A stretch of 9,140 nucleotides of DNA from Deltaproteobacteria bacterium. GTDB lineage: Bacteria; Desulfobacterota; Syntrophia; Syntrophales; UBA5619. The position numbers and the translations under genes were made by a program. Location: NCBI GenBank assembly GCA_026388345.1, contig JAPLJY010000035.1:1-9140 (forward strand). The letters are read 5' to 3'. The notes under the pieces were generated by a model. The model was not told the DNA's origin and did not search any database. It worked only from the letters and a program-made list of their open reading frames with translations. Shown here piece after piece: positions 1-5,596 of the stretch (position 1 is the first letter of the stretch; every line of letters starts with the position of its first letter).

Positions 1-155
1 GTGTTCACCCCGGTCTCCTCGTCGAAGGTGAACCCCGTCTGCGCCTGGAGGTCCTCCAGGACGTCGAGGAGCATCCCCTGAAACCGCTTGTGCCAGAGAT
101 CGGAGTCGTTTCTGTGCTGGGCGACGGCACAGATCGCCACCTTTTGGGTCGTCAT
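1..155 (-). CDS. N-terminal fragment of a probable thiolase-family (acetyl-CoA acetyltransferase-like) protein
   Basis: Only the first 51 codons are present; the gene runs off the left edge. The start is the ATG at 155-153, chosen because an AGGAGG Shine-Dalgarno lies about 8 bases upstream (complement of 163-170). The protein begins MTTQKVAICAVAQHRNDSD and continues with LWHKRFQGMLLDVLEDLQAQ. A short beta strand (KVAICAVAQ) followed by a helix that starts at an aromatic/basic patch is how thiolase and lipid-transfer/thiolase proteins of anaerobic deltaproteobacteria often begin, and I base the call on that resemblance. No catalytic cysteine or histidine falls within the fragment, so the function is not proven. 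Third codon positions are almost all G or C, which supports real coding. Its neighbours, a TetR regulator and a PHP protein, would fit acyl-CoA metabolism but do not prove it. Confidence 0.55.
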   Translation of the reverse strand, partial: MTTQKVAICAVAQHRNDSDLWHKRFQGMLLDVLEDLQAQTGFTFDEETGVN

Positions 156-236
156 GACTATTCCCTCCTGGTCGTTGATGATCGTTTTCGCCTCCCTTTC
201 GCGGGGAAAGACGTCTCCCTACGCGAACTGGGGCCT

Positions 237-263
237 GGGGACACCTTGCGGCAAGGTGTCCCC
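237..263. repeat. Perfect 12-bp inverted repeat, 3-nt loop (REP-like or terminator hairpin)
   Basis: The arms GGGGACACCTTG (237-248) and CAAGGTGTCCCC (252-263) are exact reverse complements around the loop CGG. Neither strand has a U-run after the hairpin, so it is not a classical intrinsic terminator. The GGTGTCCCC ends resemble REP-type palindromes associated with Y1 (RAYT) transposases in many genomes; that assignment is inference. It lies in the gap between the PHP gene and the thiolase-like gene, 82 bases upstream of the latter's start. Confidence 0.6.
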
Positions 264-324
264 ACATCTCCCGACGCCTCACGGCTTAAGGATATCGGGG
301 GCCTTGCAGCTGGACATTTTTGAA

Positions 325-356
325 GAGCCTGTAAAAGAGCCTTTTTCAACAGGCTC
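325..356 (-). terminator. Hairpin directly after the PHP gene stop codon; candidate terminator or dispersed repeat
   Basis: Outer arms GAGCCTGT (325-332) and ACAGGCTC (349-356) pair perfectly. An inner AAAAG/CTTTT stem around AGC completes a nearly continuous hairpin. It abuts the TAG stop of the PHP gene (357-359), which is the right place for transcription termination. After the hairpin in the minus direction comes TTCAAAAA rather than a U-run, so termination would be weak or Rho-assisted. Confidence 0.5.
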
Positions 357-959
357 CTATGCGAGCTGAACCTTCGGCGCCCGGCGGCCGGAAACGGCGG
401 GCGACCAGCCGGCATAACCGTTTTGGAAACGTCCTTCCCGGATCGCCGTCACGATGGCATCCTTATCCCTGTCGCAGTCAAGTTCGATCCATGCCCGGCC
501 GCATCCTGGCAGGTCGTGGGAGTCGTCCGCCGCCACTCGGGGATAGCCGATTCCGGGGATGTCAAACAGCGGGGTCGGGAAACCGTGGCTCGTCGCCTCG
601 ACGGCGTCCAGAGGATGATGCTCCGCAACCTCGGCGATGCACTGCAGGGTCTCCCGCAACGGCAGACCGCAATCGGCCGGGTGGTTGAATATGTGCAGAA
701 TCTCCCGGTCTCCCTCGATCCGGCTCACATGAACGTACCCCTTGCGGCTCTTGACGGTCAGCTCGACTCCGCAGAAGATCAGCAGTTCCGAGCGGATGGA
801 AGCGATAGCCAGCCGATAGGACCGCTTCAGGAGATGATCATGATCCGTGAAGGCCAGAAAATCAAACCCCAGGCCGGCATAGATGCCCGCAACCTCCTGC
901 GGGGTCAGGCTTCCGTCGGAACAGGTCGTATGGGTGTGAAGCTGACCCCTGAGAAGCAT
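357..959 (-). CDS. PHP-domain metal-dependent phosphoesterase
   Basis: This 200-residue protein has the metal-binding motifs of the PHP (polymerase and histidinol phosphatase) superfamily in order: H8-T-H10 with D15, the T38-D-H-D-H42 motif, E66 in GVELT, H93 in FNHP, and D146-S-H148. The superfamily hydrolyses phosphoesters with a cluster of two or three metal ions. Members of similar architecture include YciV/TrpH-type nucleotidases and histidinol phosphatases; the substrate here cannot be told. At 200 residues it is shorter than YciV-type proteins (about 290) and looks like a minimal PHP barrel. I chose ATG 959 over an in-frame start 11 codons further upstream because AGGAG sits 6 bases before it (complement of 966-970) and LRGQLHTHT is the usual PHP beginning. 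It lies 108 bases downstream of the TetR gene in the same direction, and a hairpin follows its stop. Confidence 0.85.
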   Translation of the reverse strand: MLLRGQLHTHTTCSDGSLTPQEVAGIYAGLGFDFLAFTDHDHLLKRSYRLAIASIRSELLIFCGVELTVKSRKGYVHVSRIEGDREILHIFNHPADCGLPLRETLQCIAEVAEHHPLDAVEATSHGFPTPLFDIPGIGYPRVAADDSHDLPGCGRAWIELDCDRDKDAIVTAIREGRFQNGYAGWSPAVSGRRAPKVQLA

Positions 960-1020
960 GATATTCTCCTGCCTTGAAAAACACCGCTGCATGGCCGTGA
1001 ATGCCGGCCATTTCGCCTCG

Positions 1021-1055
1021 GCCCGTCCGGACCTTGGGAAAGGTACCCGACGGGC
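1021..1055 (-). terminator. Hairpin after the TetR gene, possible terminator or attenuator
   Basis: GCCCGTC (1021-1027) pairs with GACGGGC (1049-1055). An inner ACCTT/AAGGT stem closes around a GGGA loop, with one mismatch and one bulge. It begins 12 bases past the TetR stop codon. There is no U-run on the minus strand, so classical intrinsic termination is doubtful; it may only partly separate the TetR and PHP transcripts. Confidence 0.4.
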
Positions 1056-1067
1056 TCGGCCGCAAAA

Positions 1068-1661
1068 TTATTCCGTTGCCGCCCCGTGGAGAAACACCTG
1101 TGTGATGCCTTCGATGATCCGTTTCTCCCTGCCGGGGGTCAGCGTCTCGTTTCCGAGGATCATCACGGACAGGAAGGTGTCGATGGAGCCGAGAAAGACA
1201 TAGGTGAGGTAATGGGCCTGGATGTCGTTGCGTAGATCACCCTTGGCCTGTCCCTCCTGAACGATCTCCTTGCAGAGGGTGAAAAGCCGGTTGAATTTGT
1301 CCCTGCCCTTGGTGTGGGCGTGGTAGACGAATCCCCGGGAAACCTCGGTCACGAAAATAGAGATCTGGTTCGGTTTGCTCGCGTAGACGCTCAGGATATA
1401 GCGGATGATTCCGACGAGTTTTTCCCCGGTCGGTACGGGTTCTTTCTGCAGCTTCTCCAATTCGTCGTAGAAACCCGTCCACCACTCCTCCACGATTGCG
1501 TCGAAGAGCTTTTCCTTGTTTTCAAAATAATGATAGACCAGCCCGTAGGACATGTCCGCCTCCCGGGCGATGTCGGCCATGCGGGTGTCGGCATATCCTT
1601 TCCGGCTGAAGACCTTCAGCGCAGCCTCGACGATGATTTTTCCACGATCGGTTTTGTCCAT
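1068..1661 (-). CDS. TetR/AcrR-family transcriptional regulator
   Basis: A 197-residue protein of typical TetR length. The N-terminal DNA-binding domain has the family signature: IIVEAALKVFSRKGY (9-23), then the helix-turn-helix at about 28-47 (MADIAREADMSYGLVYHYFE) and NKEKLF. The C-terminal all-helical part is the variable ligand-binding and dimer domain, so the ligand cannot be predicted. ATG 1661 is preferred because MDKTDRGKII is the usual N-terminal length; a TTG start at 1697 would add 12 residues encoded inside the palindromic operator. No Shine-Dalgarno precedes 1661, and a promoter -10 ends only 7 bases upstream, so the message may be leaderless. A perfect palindrome over the promoter strongly suggests autorepression. 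The PHP gene follows in the same direction, and a thiolase-like gene beyond it is a possible further target. Confidence 0.9.
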   Translation of the reverse strand: MDKTDRGKIIVEAALKVFSRKGYADTRMADIAREADMSYGLVYHYFENKEKLFDAIVEEWWTGFYDELEKLQKEPVPTGEKLVGIIRYILSVYASKPNQISIFVTEVSRGFVYHAHTKGRDKFNRLFTLCKEIVQEGQAKGDLRNDIQAHYLTYVFLGSIDTFLSVMILGNETLTPGREKRIIEGITQVFLHGAATE

Positions 1662-1668
1662 AGAGCGT

Positions 1669-1697
1669 TTTCTAACAGATATTGATTGACATGTCAA
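1669..1697 (-). promoter_or_regulatory. Promoter of the TetR gene (sigma70-type)
   Basis: On the minus strand, TTGACA (complement of 1692-1697) is separated by exactly 17 bases from TAGAAA (complement of 1669-1674). The expected transcription start is about 7 bases further, at or within 2 bases of the ATG at 1661. The spacer is one arm of the palindromic operator, so repressor binding would occlude RNA polymerase. Confidence 0.55.
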
Positions 1698-1708
1698 TCA
1701 ATATCTGT
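1675..1708. promoter_or_regulatory. Perfect 34-bp palindrome, predicted TetR operator
   Basis: The left arm ACAGATATTGATTGACA (1675-1691) is the exact reverse complement of 1692-1708, giving 17 + 17 bases without a spacer. The core, TGATTGACATGTCAATCA, has the form of many TetR-family operators. Its position immediately upstream of the TetR gene, covering the -35 and spacer, points to autoregulation. The symmetric site could also act on plus-strand transcription toward the short ORF at 1782-1904, but no good -10 is visible on that side. Confidence 0.75.
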
Positions 1709-1781
1709 TTCGGGTGCGGCCAGCGGAAACTGGGGCGAGAGCAAGCCAGGGCGGCCGACGCACTACTTCACGGAGGCCGAT

Positions 1782-1904
1782 ATGGGGGACCATTTCGTGA
1801 GCTTCGAGATCCTGGAGACGGGCCTCGTGGAGGACCGGGAGAACCACGGCGACAAGGGGCCCCACACCCACCTCCTCCGGTACATGATTACCCGCACGGT
1901 CTGA
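1782..1904 (+). CDS. Short plus-strand ORF, small hypothetical protein or gene remnant
   Basis: The ATG at 1782 is preceded by GGAGG with a 5-base spacing and opens a 40-codon frame ending in TGA. The product begins MGDHFVSFEILETGLVEDRE and contains KGPHTHLLRYMITR. I do not recognise it. Thirty-eight of the 40 codons end in G or C, as in the neighbouring real genes, and the frame stays open with the same bias upstream to about 1710 (SGNWGESKPGRPTHYFTEAD). That suggests either a longer product starting at the TTG at 1686, inside the palindrome, or the 3' end of a gene whose front was lost. It is divergent from the TetR gene. No promoter is apparent. The opposite strand is also open here, as is common in GC-rich DNA. 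Confidence 0.4.
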   Translation: MGDHFVSFEILETGLVEDRENHGDKGPHTHLLRYMITRTV

Positions 1905-1920
1905 AGGATCCCCCGTGACT

Positions 1921-1948
1921 TTTCGGAGCGGTCGTGTCCGAAACGACC
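1921..1948. repeat. Inverted repeat downstream of the short plus-strand ORF
   Basis: TTTCGGA (1921-1927) pairs with TCCGAAA (1937-1943). A mutually exclusive GGTCGT/ACGACC pairing overlaps it. It sits 16 bases after the TGA of the short ORF, where a terminator would be expected, but no U-run follows. Confidence 0.3.
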
Positions 1949-2014
1949 TCTGCGTCCGGGGGGAGGCCCTCCATGCGATCATTGTTCGCGGCGCGCCTTA
2001 TCCGGCGGATATGG

Positions 2015-2047
2015 AAACGCCCCGCAGGCATAGTGCCTGCAGGGCGT
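2015..2047 (-). terminator. Intrinsic terminator of metK
   Basis: In the minus direction a 14-bp stem (arms complementary to 2034-2047 and 2017-2030, one G-T wobble) closes on a 3-nt loop and is followed by TTT. It lies 33 bases past the metK stop. The U-run is short but the stem is very stable. Confidence 0.7.
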
Positions 2048-2079
2048 CCGGGTCCTTCCGTAAAGGAAAGGGCGCCTTT

Positions 2080-3258
2080 TTACCGTCCCGCCTCCTTCTT
2101 GAGCTGCTTCACCATATCCGTCTTCTCCCAGGGGTAGTCGTCCAGGAAAAGGGTCTTGGGGATCCGGCGGTAGATGTCGCTGTTGAGTAGGTCGAAGCGC
2201 TTGATCATCCCGGCCGGCGTCAGGTCGAAGAGCTTCTCGATGATCTTCTCTAACTTCTTGTCGGGGATCTTCCCCGTGCCGAAGGTATCGACATAGATTG
2301 AGAAGGGGCAGGCAATTCCGATCGCATAGGCCAGCTGCACCGAACACTTTTTCGCGAGACCCGCGGCGACGATGTTCTTCGCGACGTAGCGCGACCCGAA
2401 GGCGGCGGAGCAGTCCACCTTCTCCGGCGTCTTGTTCACGACGGCGCCGCCCCCGAGCTGGGCGCCGGGATAGCCGCCGTAGCACTGGACGACGAGCTTA
2501 CGGCCCGTCACGCCTGAATCGGCCGCGCTGCACGAGTTGACCGCTTTCCACTCCCCGGTCGGGTTGAAGAGGAATTCGGTCTTCTTGTCGACGCAACCCT
2601 TCAGGCTGTCGAAGGCGATCTTTTTGGCCCGCTTCTCAATGGCGCAATGGTCCTTCCCGTTCGTGTAGCGGTAGTCGATCGCATTGGACATCAGGACCTT
2701 GACCAGCCTTTGCGGGGCGCCTGTTTCGTCATAGTCCACCGAAACCTGGCCCTTGCCGTCCGGGGCGAAGATCGGGTCGCCGCAGTTCTCGAAGGCCCGC
2801 ATCATCCGGTTGACGAGGACGTAGGTGAGAGGGAGGAGCTCCGGGGTCTCATCGCAGGCGTAGCCGTACATGATTCCCTGGTCGCCGGCGCCGATCTCCT
2901 TGTACTTGCCGGAGTCGGCCCGCGTGCCGATGTTGATGTCGGGAGACTGCGGAATGATGGCGTTGAGCACCCCGAGGGAGTTGCCGTTGAGGCCGACGGC
3001 CGAGTCGTTGTAGCCGAGGGAAAGGACCGTCTCCCGGACGCACTTGTCCAGATCGATCCAGGTCCGCGTGCTGACCTCGCCCCCGACGACGCAGAGCCCC
3101 TTGCCGAGAAAGACCTCGATGCCGCAGTGGGGCATGGTGTTGATGTCCATTCCTCTTTTGTGTTCCCGGTCCAGGATCGTGGCGATGATGTTGGCCGCGA
3201 TCATGTCCGCGACGATATCAGGATGTCCGACCTTGACGCTTTCCGATGAAATCTGCAT
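2080..3258 (-). CDS. metK: S-adenosylmethionine synthetase (methionine adenosyltransferase)
   Basis: This enzyme makes S-adenosylmethionine from methionine and ATP in the cytoplasm. At 392 residues it is close to the usual 380-400. The family hallmarks are present: SSESVKVGHPD at the N-terminus (catalytic His in GHPD), GAGDQGIMYGYA, DGKGQVSV with its lysine, TGRK, and KVDCSAAFGSRYVAKNIVAAG. By alignment from memory with E. coli MetK, the residues matching D118, K165, D238, R244, K245, K265 and D271 are all kept. The segment around them is divergent: GGGAVVNKTPEKVDCS replaces the usual GGGAFSGKDPxKVDRS, and NPTGEWKAVNSCSAADSG replaces the usual FVIGGPxGDxG. ATG 3258 has AAAGGAG 7 bases upstream. 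The leader carries tandem SAM-II-like aptamers with terminators, so expression is probably repressed by the product, SAM. A strong hairpin follows the stop. It appears to be transcribed alone. Confidence 0.95.
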   Translation of the reverse strand: MQISSESVKVGHPDIVADMIAANIIATILDREHKRGMDINTMPHCGIEVFLGKGLCVVGGEVSTRTWIDLDKCVRETVLSLGYNDSAVGLNGNSLGVLNAIIPQSPDINIGTRADSGKYKEIGAGDQGIMYGYACDETPELLPLTYVLVNRMMRAFENCGDPIFAPDGKGQVSVDYDETGAPQRLVKVLMSNAIDYRYTNGKDHCAIEKRAKKIAFDSLKGCVDKKTEFLFNPTGEWKAVNSCSAADSGVTGRKLVVQCYGGYPGAQLGGGAVVNKTPEKVDCSAAFGSRYVAKNIVAAGLAKKCSVQLAYAIGIACPFSIYVDTFGTGKIPDKKLEKIIEKLFDLTPAGMIKRFDLLNSDIYRRIPKTLFLDDYPWEKTDMVKQLKKEAGR

Positions 3259-3326
3259 GCCTATTCTCCTTTTGTGAACGTTCTTTTCCCCATCGCGAAC
3301 CGTCTCAAAGCCATCCTGCTGTCGAT

Positions 3327-3366
3327 AAAAAAACCCTATGGCAAAGCCTGCAAGGTGCCATAGGGT
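3327..3366 (-). terminator. Riboswitch terminator 2 (proximal to metK)
   Basis: An 11-bp perfect stem (ACCCTATGGCA at the complement of 3356-3366 with TGCCATAGGGT at the complement of 3333-3343) is followed by seven U residues (complement of 3327-3333). It stands about 70 bases before the metK start, directly after the second aptamer. The distal part of its 5' arm plus loop (complement of 3352-3358) can instead pair with AAGGTGC inside aptamer 2 (complement of 3379-3385), giving a 7-bp antiterminator. Confidence 0.85.
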
Positions 3367-3422
3367 CCGGAATTTTTAGCACCTTTTTTTGGCGGCTGCA
3401 ATTAACCTAAATCGACCCGCTC
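3366..3422 (-). ncRNA. SAM-II-like riboswitch aptamer, copy 2
   Basis: On the minus strand the copy reads GCGG (P1), then GAUUUAGGUUAAUUGC (loop), CCGC (P1 closing), an A-rich linker, GGUGCUAAAAA and CCGG. SAM-II aptamers, as I recall them, have P1, a GAUUUAA-CCGU-AUUGC loop, an A-rich linker and GCUAAA. The order and spacing agree. In SAM-II the loop CC pairs with a downstream GG; here the loop has GG and the downstream strand CC, a compensatory swap that keeps the pseudoknot. P1 is weaker than in copy 1 because of an internal G-G mismatch. It shares the exact 10-mer GGUUAAUUGC and GUGCUAAA with copy 1. The class is inferred; SAM-V-like or an unnamed relative are alternatives. Confidence 0.75.
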
Positions 3423-3444
3423 CGGAGACTGTTGGCAAATAGCG

Positions 3445-3468
3445 AAAAACCCGTGCCAAAGCGCGGGT
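3445..3468 (-). terminator. Riboswitch terminator 1 (distal to metK)
   Basis: ACCCGCGC (complement of 3461-3468) pairs with GCACGGGT (complement of 3449-3456), with one mismatch and a UUUG loop, and is followed by UUUUUC (complement of 3444-3449). It directly follows aptamer 1. An alternative 10-bp pairing of GCTAAAGTGC in aptamer 1 with GCGCTTTGGC of this hairpin would prevent it from forming. Confidence 0.75.
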
Positions 3469-3480
3469 CCTGAATCCTTC

Positions 3481-3533
3481 TCCGGCACTTTAGCACATTT
3501 GTATAGCGGAGCAATTAACCTTAAATTCCCGCT
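3481..3533 (-). ncRNA. SAM-II-like riboswitch aptamer, copy 1
   Basis: On the minus strand AGCGG (complement of 3529-3533) and CCGCT (complement of 3505-3509) form a clean 5-bp P1, extendable by a G-U pair. They enclose AAUUUAAGGUUAAUUGC. The linker AUACAAAUGU and then GCUAAA (complement of 3489-3494) follow, with CCGG downstream as the possible partner of the loop GG. The linker and GCUAAA closely match the SAM-II metX aptamer as I remember it (AUAAAUGU then AGCUAAA). It starts within a few bases of the predicted transcription start and is followed by terminator 1. Location upstream of a SAM-synthesis gene supports SAM as the ligand. Confidence 0.78.
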
Positions 3534-3541
3534 TGCGCGCC

Positions 3542-3570
3542 TTCTTAGGACAGGAGGGATGAAAAGTCAA
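3542..3570 (-). promoter_or_regulatory. metK leader promoter (sigma70-type)
   Basis: TTGACT (complement of 3565-3570) and TAAGAA (complement of 3542-3547) are separated by 17 bases. The predicted start at about 3535 lies just before aptamer 1, giving a leader of about 275 nt before the metK ATG. Confidence 0.7.
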
Positions 3571-3614
3571 GCAAAATGATTGGGCCGATGAACCACATCC
3601 GTTGACACCTTCTG

Positions 3615-4007
3615 CTACAAGGGATATCGCCGTTTCCACCGTTTCAGTTTCTCAAAGGCATCCTCAACCGCCTTTGAGAGCGTTTCGGGGCTTACCGGTT
3701 TGGTAAAATAATCATCAAAACCCGCCTCGCGGCATTCCTCAATCTCAAAAAGAGCCGCCCATCCAGTCATGGCATAGATCATCGAAACGGGATTGGTCTT
3801 GCGGATATTTCGGCACAATTCTATGCCGTTCATACCAAATAACCTGAGGTCCAAAAAGATTACGTCAATTTCTTCTTGTTTTAAGATATCCAAAGCCAGT
3901 TCACCGTTCTCCGCCAGACGGACATCATAACCGGCTTCGCTTAACACCTCTTCAAACAAGCTCCTGATACTCATTTCATCATCGACAACCAGTATTTTGC
4001 CCTTCAT
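3615..4007 (-). CDS. Stand-alone response-regulator receiver-domain protein (CheY-like)
   Basis: A single receiver domain of 130 residues with no output domain. The acidic pocket D9-D10, the phosphoacceptor D53 (IFLDLRL), the switch T81 (AMTG) and K103 (FTKP) are all present, so it should accept a phosphoryl group. Such proteins act as phosphorelay intermediates or bind a target protein; neither partner nor kinase is visible here. ATG 4007 has GGAGA about 9 bases upstream (complement of 4016-4020). It lies 113 bases downstream of the NtrC-type regulator in the same direction, separated by a very AT-rich spacer with no convincing promoter, so it may be co-transcribed or have its own start. No terminator was found after its stop, and read-through would enter the metK riboswitch leader. 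Base composition is lower in GC than metK. Confidence 0.9.
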   Translation of the reverse strand: MKGKILVVDDEMSIRSLFEEVLSEAGYDVRLAENGELALDILKQEEIDVIFLDLRLFGMNGIELCRNIRKTNPVSMIYAMTGWAALFEIEECREAGFDDYFTKPVSPETLSKAVEDAFEKLKRWKRRYPL

Positions 4008-4120
4008 TGAACCTGTCTCCTTATATTTTTAAAAAATGGCAAAAAAGACAATTTGGCCGTCAAAATATTTTATCATGGCAAAAGCGATGAGGGATGAACG
4101 ATAGGCAGCATGAGACCTTT

Positions 4121-5509
4121 TCAAGATGCTGTCAGGATATTGTATCTTTTTATTTTCTCCACCAGCGTTGTCCGGTTCAACTTGAGCAACTTGGCCGCAG
4201 CGTTTTTTACTCCCCCACTCTTGCTCAAGGCCTTCCGGAGCAATTCCTTCTCAAAATTACTGACCTCTTCATAAAAATTAATGCCGTCTTCCGGTATTTG
4301 AGTGCCGGTATCCGGCATCACACGCTTATTGGAGGCAGCAAGCATCTTGCCCGGAAGATCATTAATGCATATGTCGCCGCTTTCCTTGATTACAACGATC
4401 CGCTCCATCAAGTTCTGGAGTTCTCTTATATTGCCGGGCCAGGGATATCGCATGAAAACATCAATAACATCGGGATTTATCTTGTTTACTGCTTTCTTGT
4501 TGGACTGATTGAATTTTGCAAGAAAATGGTTTGCAAGGATGGGTATATCAATCTTCCTTACCCGTAACGGAGGTATGTGGATCGGAATTACGTTAATGCG
4601 ATAAAAAAGATCTTCCCGAAACCTTTTCTCCTCCACCGCAACCTCCAAGTTTTGATTGGTTGCCGCGATGATTCGCACGTCGACGGGAATGGTTTTCATA
4701 CCACCAATCCTTTCGAACTGTTTTTCCTGGATGATTCTCAGCAGCTTGACCTGAAGCGCGGGACTCATATCTCCAATCTCATCGAGAAGGATCGTCCCGC
4801 CATGGGCAAGTTCAAATCGCCCGATTCTATTGCGAATCGCGCCGGTAAAGGCCCCTTTTTCATGGCCGAATAATTCACTTTCCAGAAGTTCCTCGGGAAT
4901 GGCTCCACAGTTCACCGCGACAAGGTTCTGGTCTTTTCTGTCGCTGTTAAAGTGAATCGCCCTGGCTACCAATTCCTTGCCTGTTCCGCTTTCCCCATGG
5001 ATGAGCACCGTGCTGTCGGAAGCGGCAACTTTCTTAATTGTCTCAAAAACATTCCGCATGACTTCGCTGTAGCCGATCAGCTTGCCGAAGTCATATTTTT
5101 CCCGAAGATGGTTCTTTAGAATAACATTTTCATCGCGAATATGGACATAAGATATTGCCCTTTCCACGGCCAGTCTGACGATATCTTCATTGAGCGGTTT
5201 TATAATGTAATCGAATGCGCCAAGCTTCATGGCCTCTACTGCGGAGCTGATGGTTCCGTAACCGGTCATGATAATGGCAATACAGTCCGGATTGATTTCT
5301 TTTACAAGCTCCAATAATTCCAGGCCACCCATGCGGGGCATCTTTAAATCGGAAATAACGAGTTCGTATTTATCCTGGACGAAGGCATCCAGAGCCTGCT
5401 CTCCATCGGCAAAGGCAGTTACCTCATATCCACAGAACGTAAGCAGTTCCACAAGGTTTTCCCGGTTGGCAGTATCATCTTCGGCAATGAGTATCTTGTT
5501 GCTATTCAT
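4121..5509 (-). CDS. Sigma54-dependent response regulator of the NtrC family
   Basis: 462 residues with three domains. Residues 1-120 form a receiver with D11-D12, phosphoacceptor D54 (VISDLKMP), T82 and K104. Residues 143-380 form a sigma54-interaction AAA+ domain with Walker A GESGTGKE (172-179), the GAFTGA loop that contacts sigma54 (219-224), Walker B ILLDEIGD (240-247) and the arginine-rich FREDLFYRINV segment. The C-terminal 40 residues are a Fis-type helix-turn-helix (NAAAKLLKLNRTTLVEKIKR). It therefore activates sigma54 promoters when phosphorylated. The RTTLVEK form of the helix is common in flagellar and surface-behaviour regulators, which fits the PilZ neighbour, but the target is unknown. 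ATG 5509 (GGTGA 7 bases upstream) is preferred; an ATG at 5533 adds 8 residues and has its purine run too close. No cognate histidine kinase is in the window. Confidence 0.95.
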   Translation of the reverse strand: MNSNKILIAEDDTANRENLVELLTFCGYEVTAFADGEQALDAFVQDKYELVISDLKMPRMGGLELLELVKEINPDCIAIIMTGYGTISSAVEAMKLGAFDYIIKPLNEDIVRLAVERAISYVHIRDENVILKNHLREKYDFGKLIGYSEVMRNVFETIKKVAASDSTVLIHGESGTGKELVARAIHFNSDRKDQNLVAVNCGAIPEELLESELFGHEKGAFTGAIRNRIGRFELAHGGTILLDEIGDMSPALQVKLLRIIQEKQFERIGGMKTIPVDVRIIAATNQNLEVAVEEKRFREDLFYRINVIPIHIPPLRVRKIDIPILANHFLAKFNQSNKKAVNKINPDVIDVFMRYPWPGNIRELQNLMERIVVIKESGDICINDLPGKMLAASNKRVMPDTGTQIPEDGINFYEEVSNFEKELLRKALSKSGGVKNAAAKLLKLNRTTLVEKIKRYNILTAS

Positions 5510-5567
5510 ATCGACGTCACCGTAAAAAAACATGCCCCTTCAGATCATGAACCGCTGAACTTGCATT

Positions 5568-5596
5568 CATATATGACAAACGATAACAAATAACAA
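5568..5596 (-). promoter_or_regulatory. Candidate promoter of the NtrC-family gene
   Basis: TTGTTA (complement of 5591-5596), a 17-base spacer and TATATG (complement of 5568-5573), about 60 bases upstream of the start at 5509. Each box matches the sigma70 consensus at 4 of 6. The region is AT-rich, so chance matches are possible. Confidence 0.4.

Noticed and set aside
4008..4120. Possible sigma54 or sigma70 promoter before the stand-alone receiver gene.
   Set aside because: The stretch is mostly T/A runs; no -24/-12 GG/GC pair and no -35/-10 pair with acceptable spacing could be defended.
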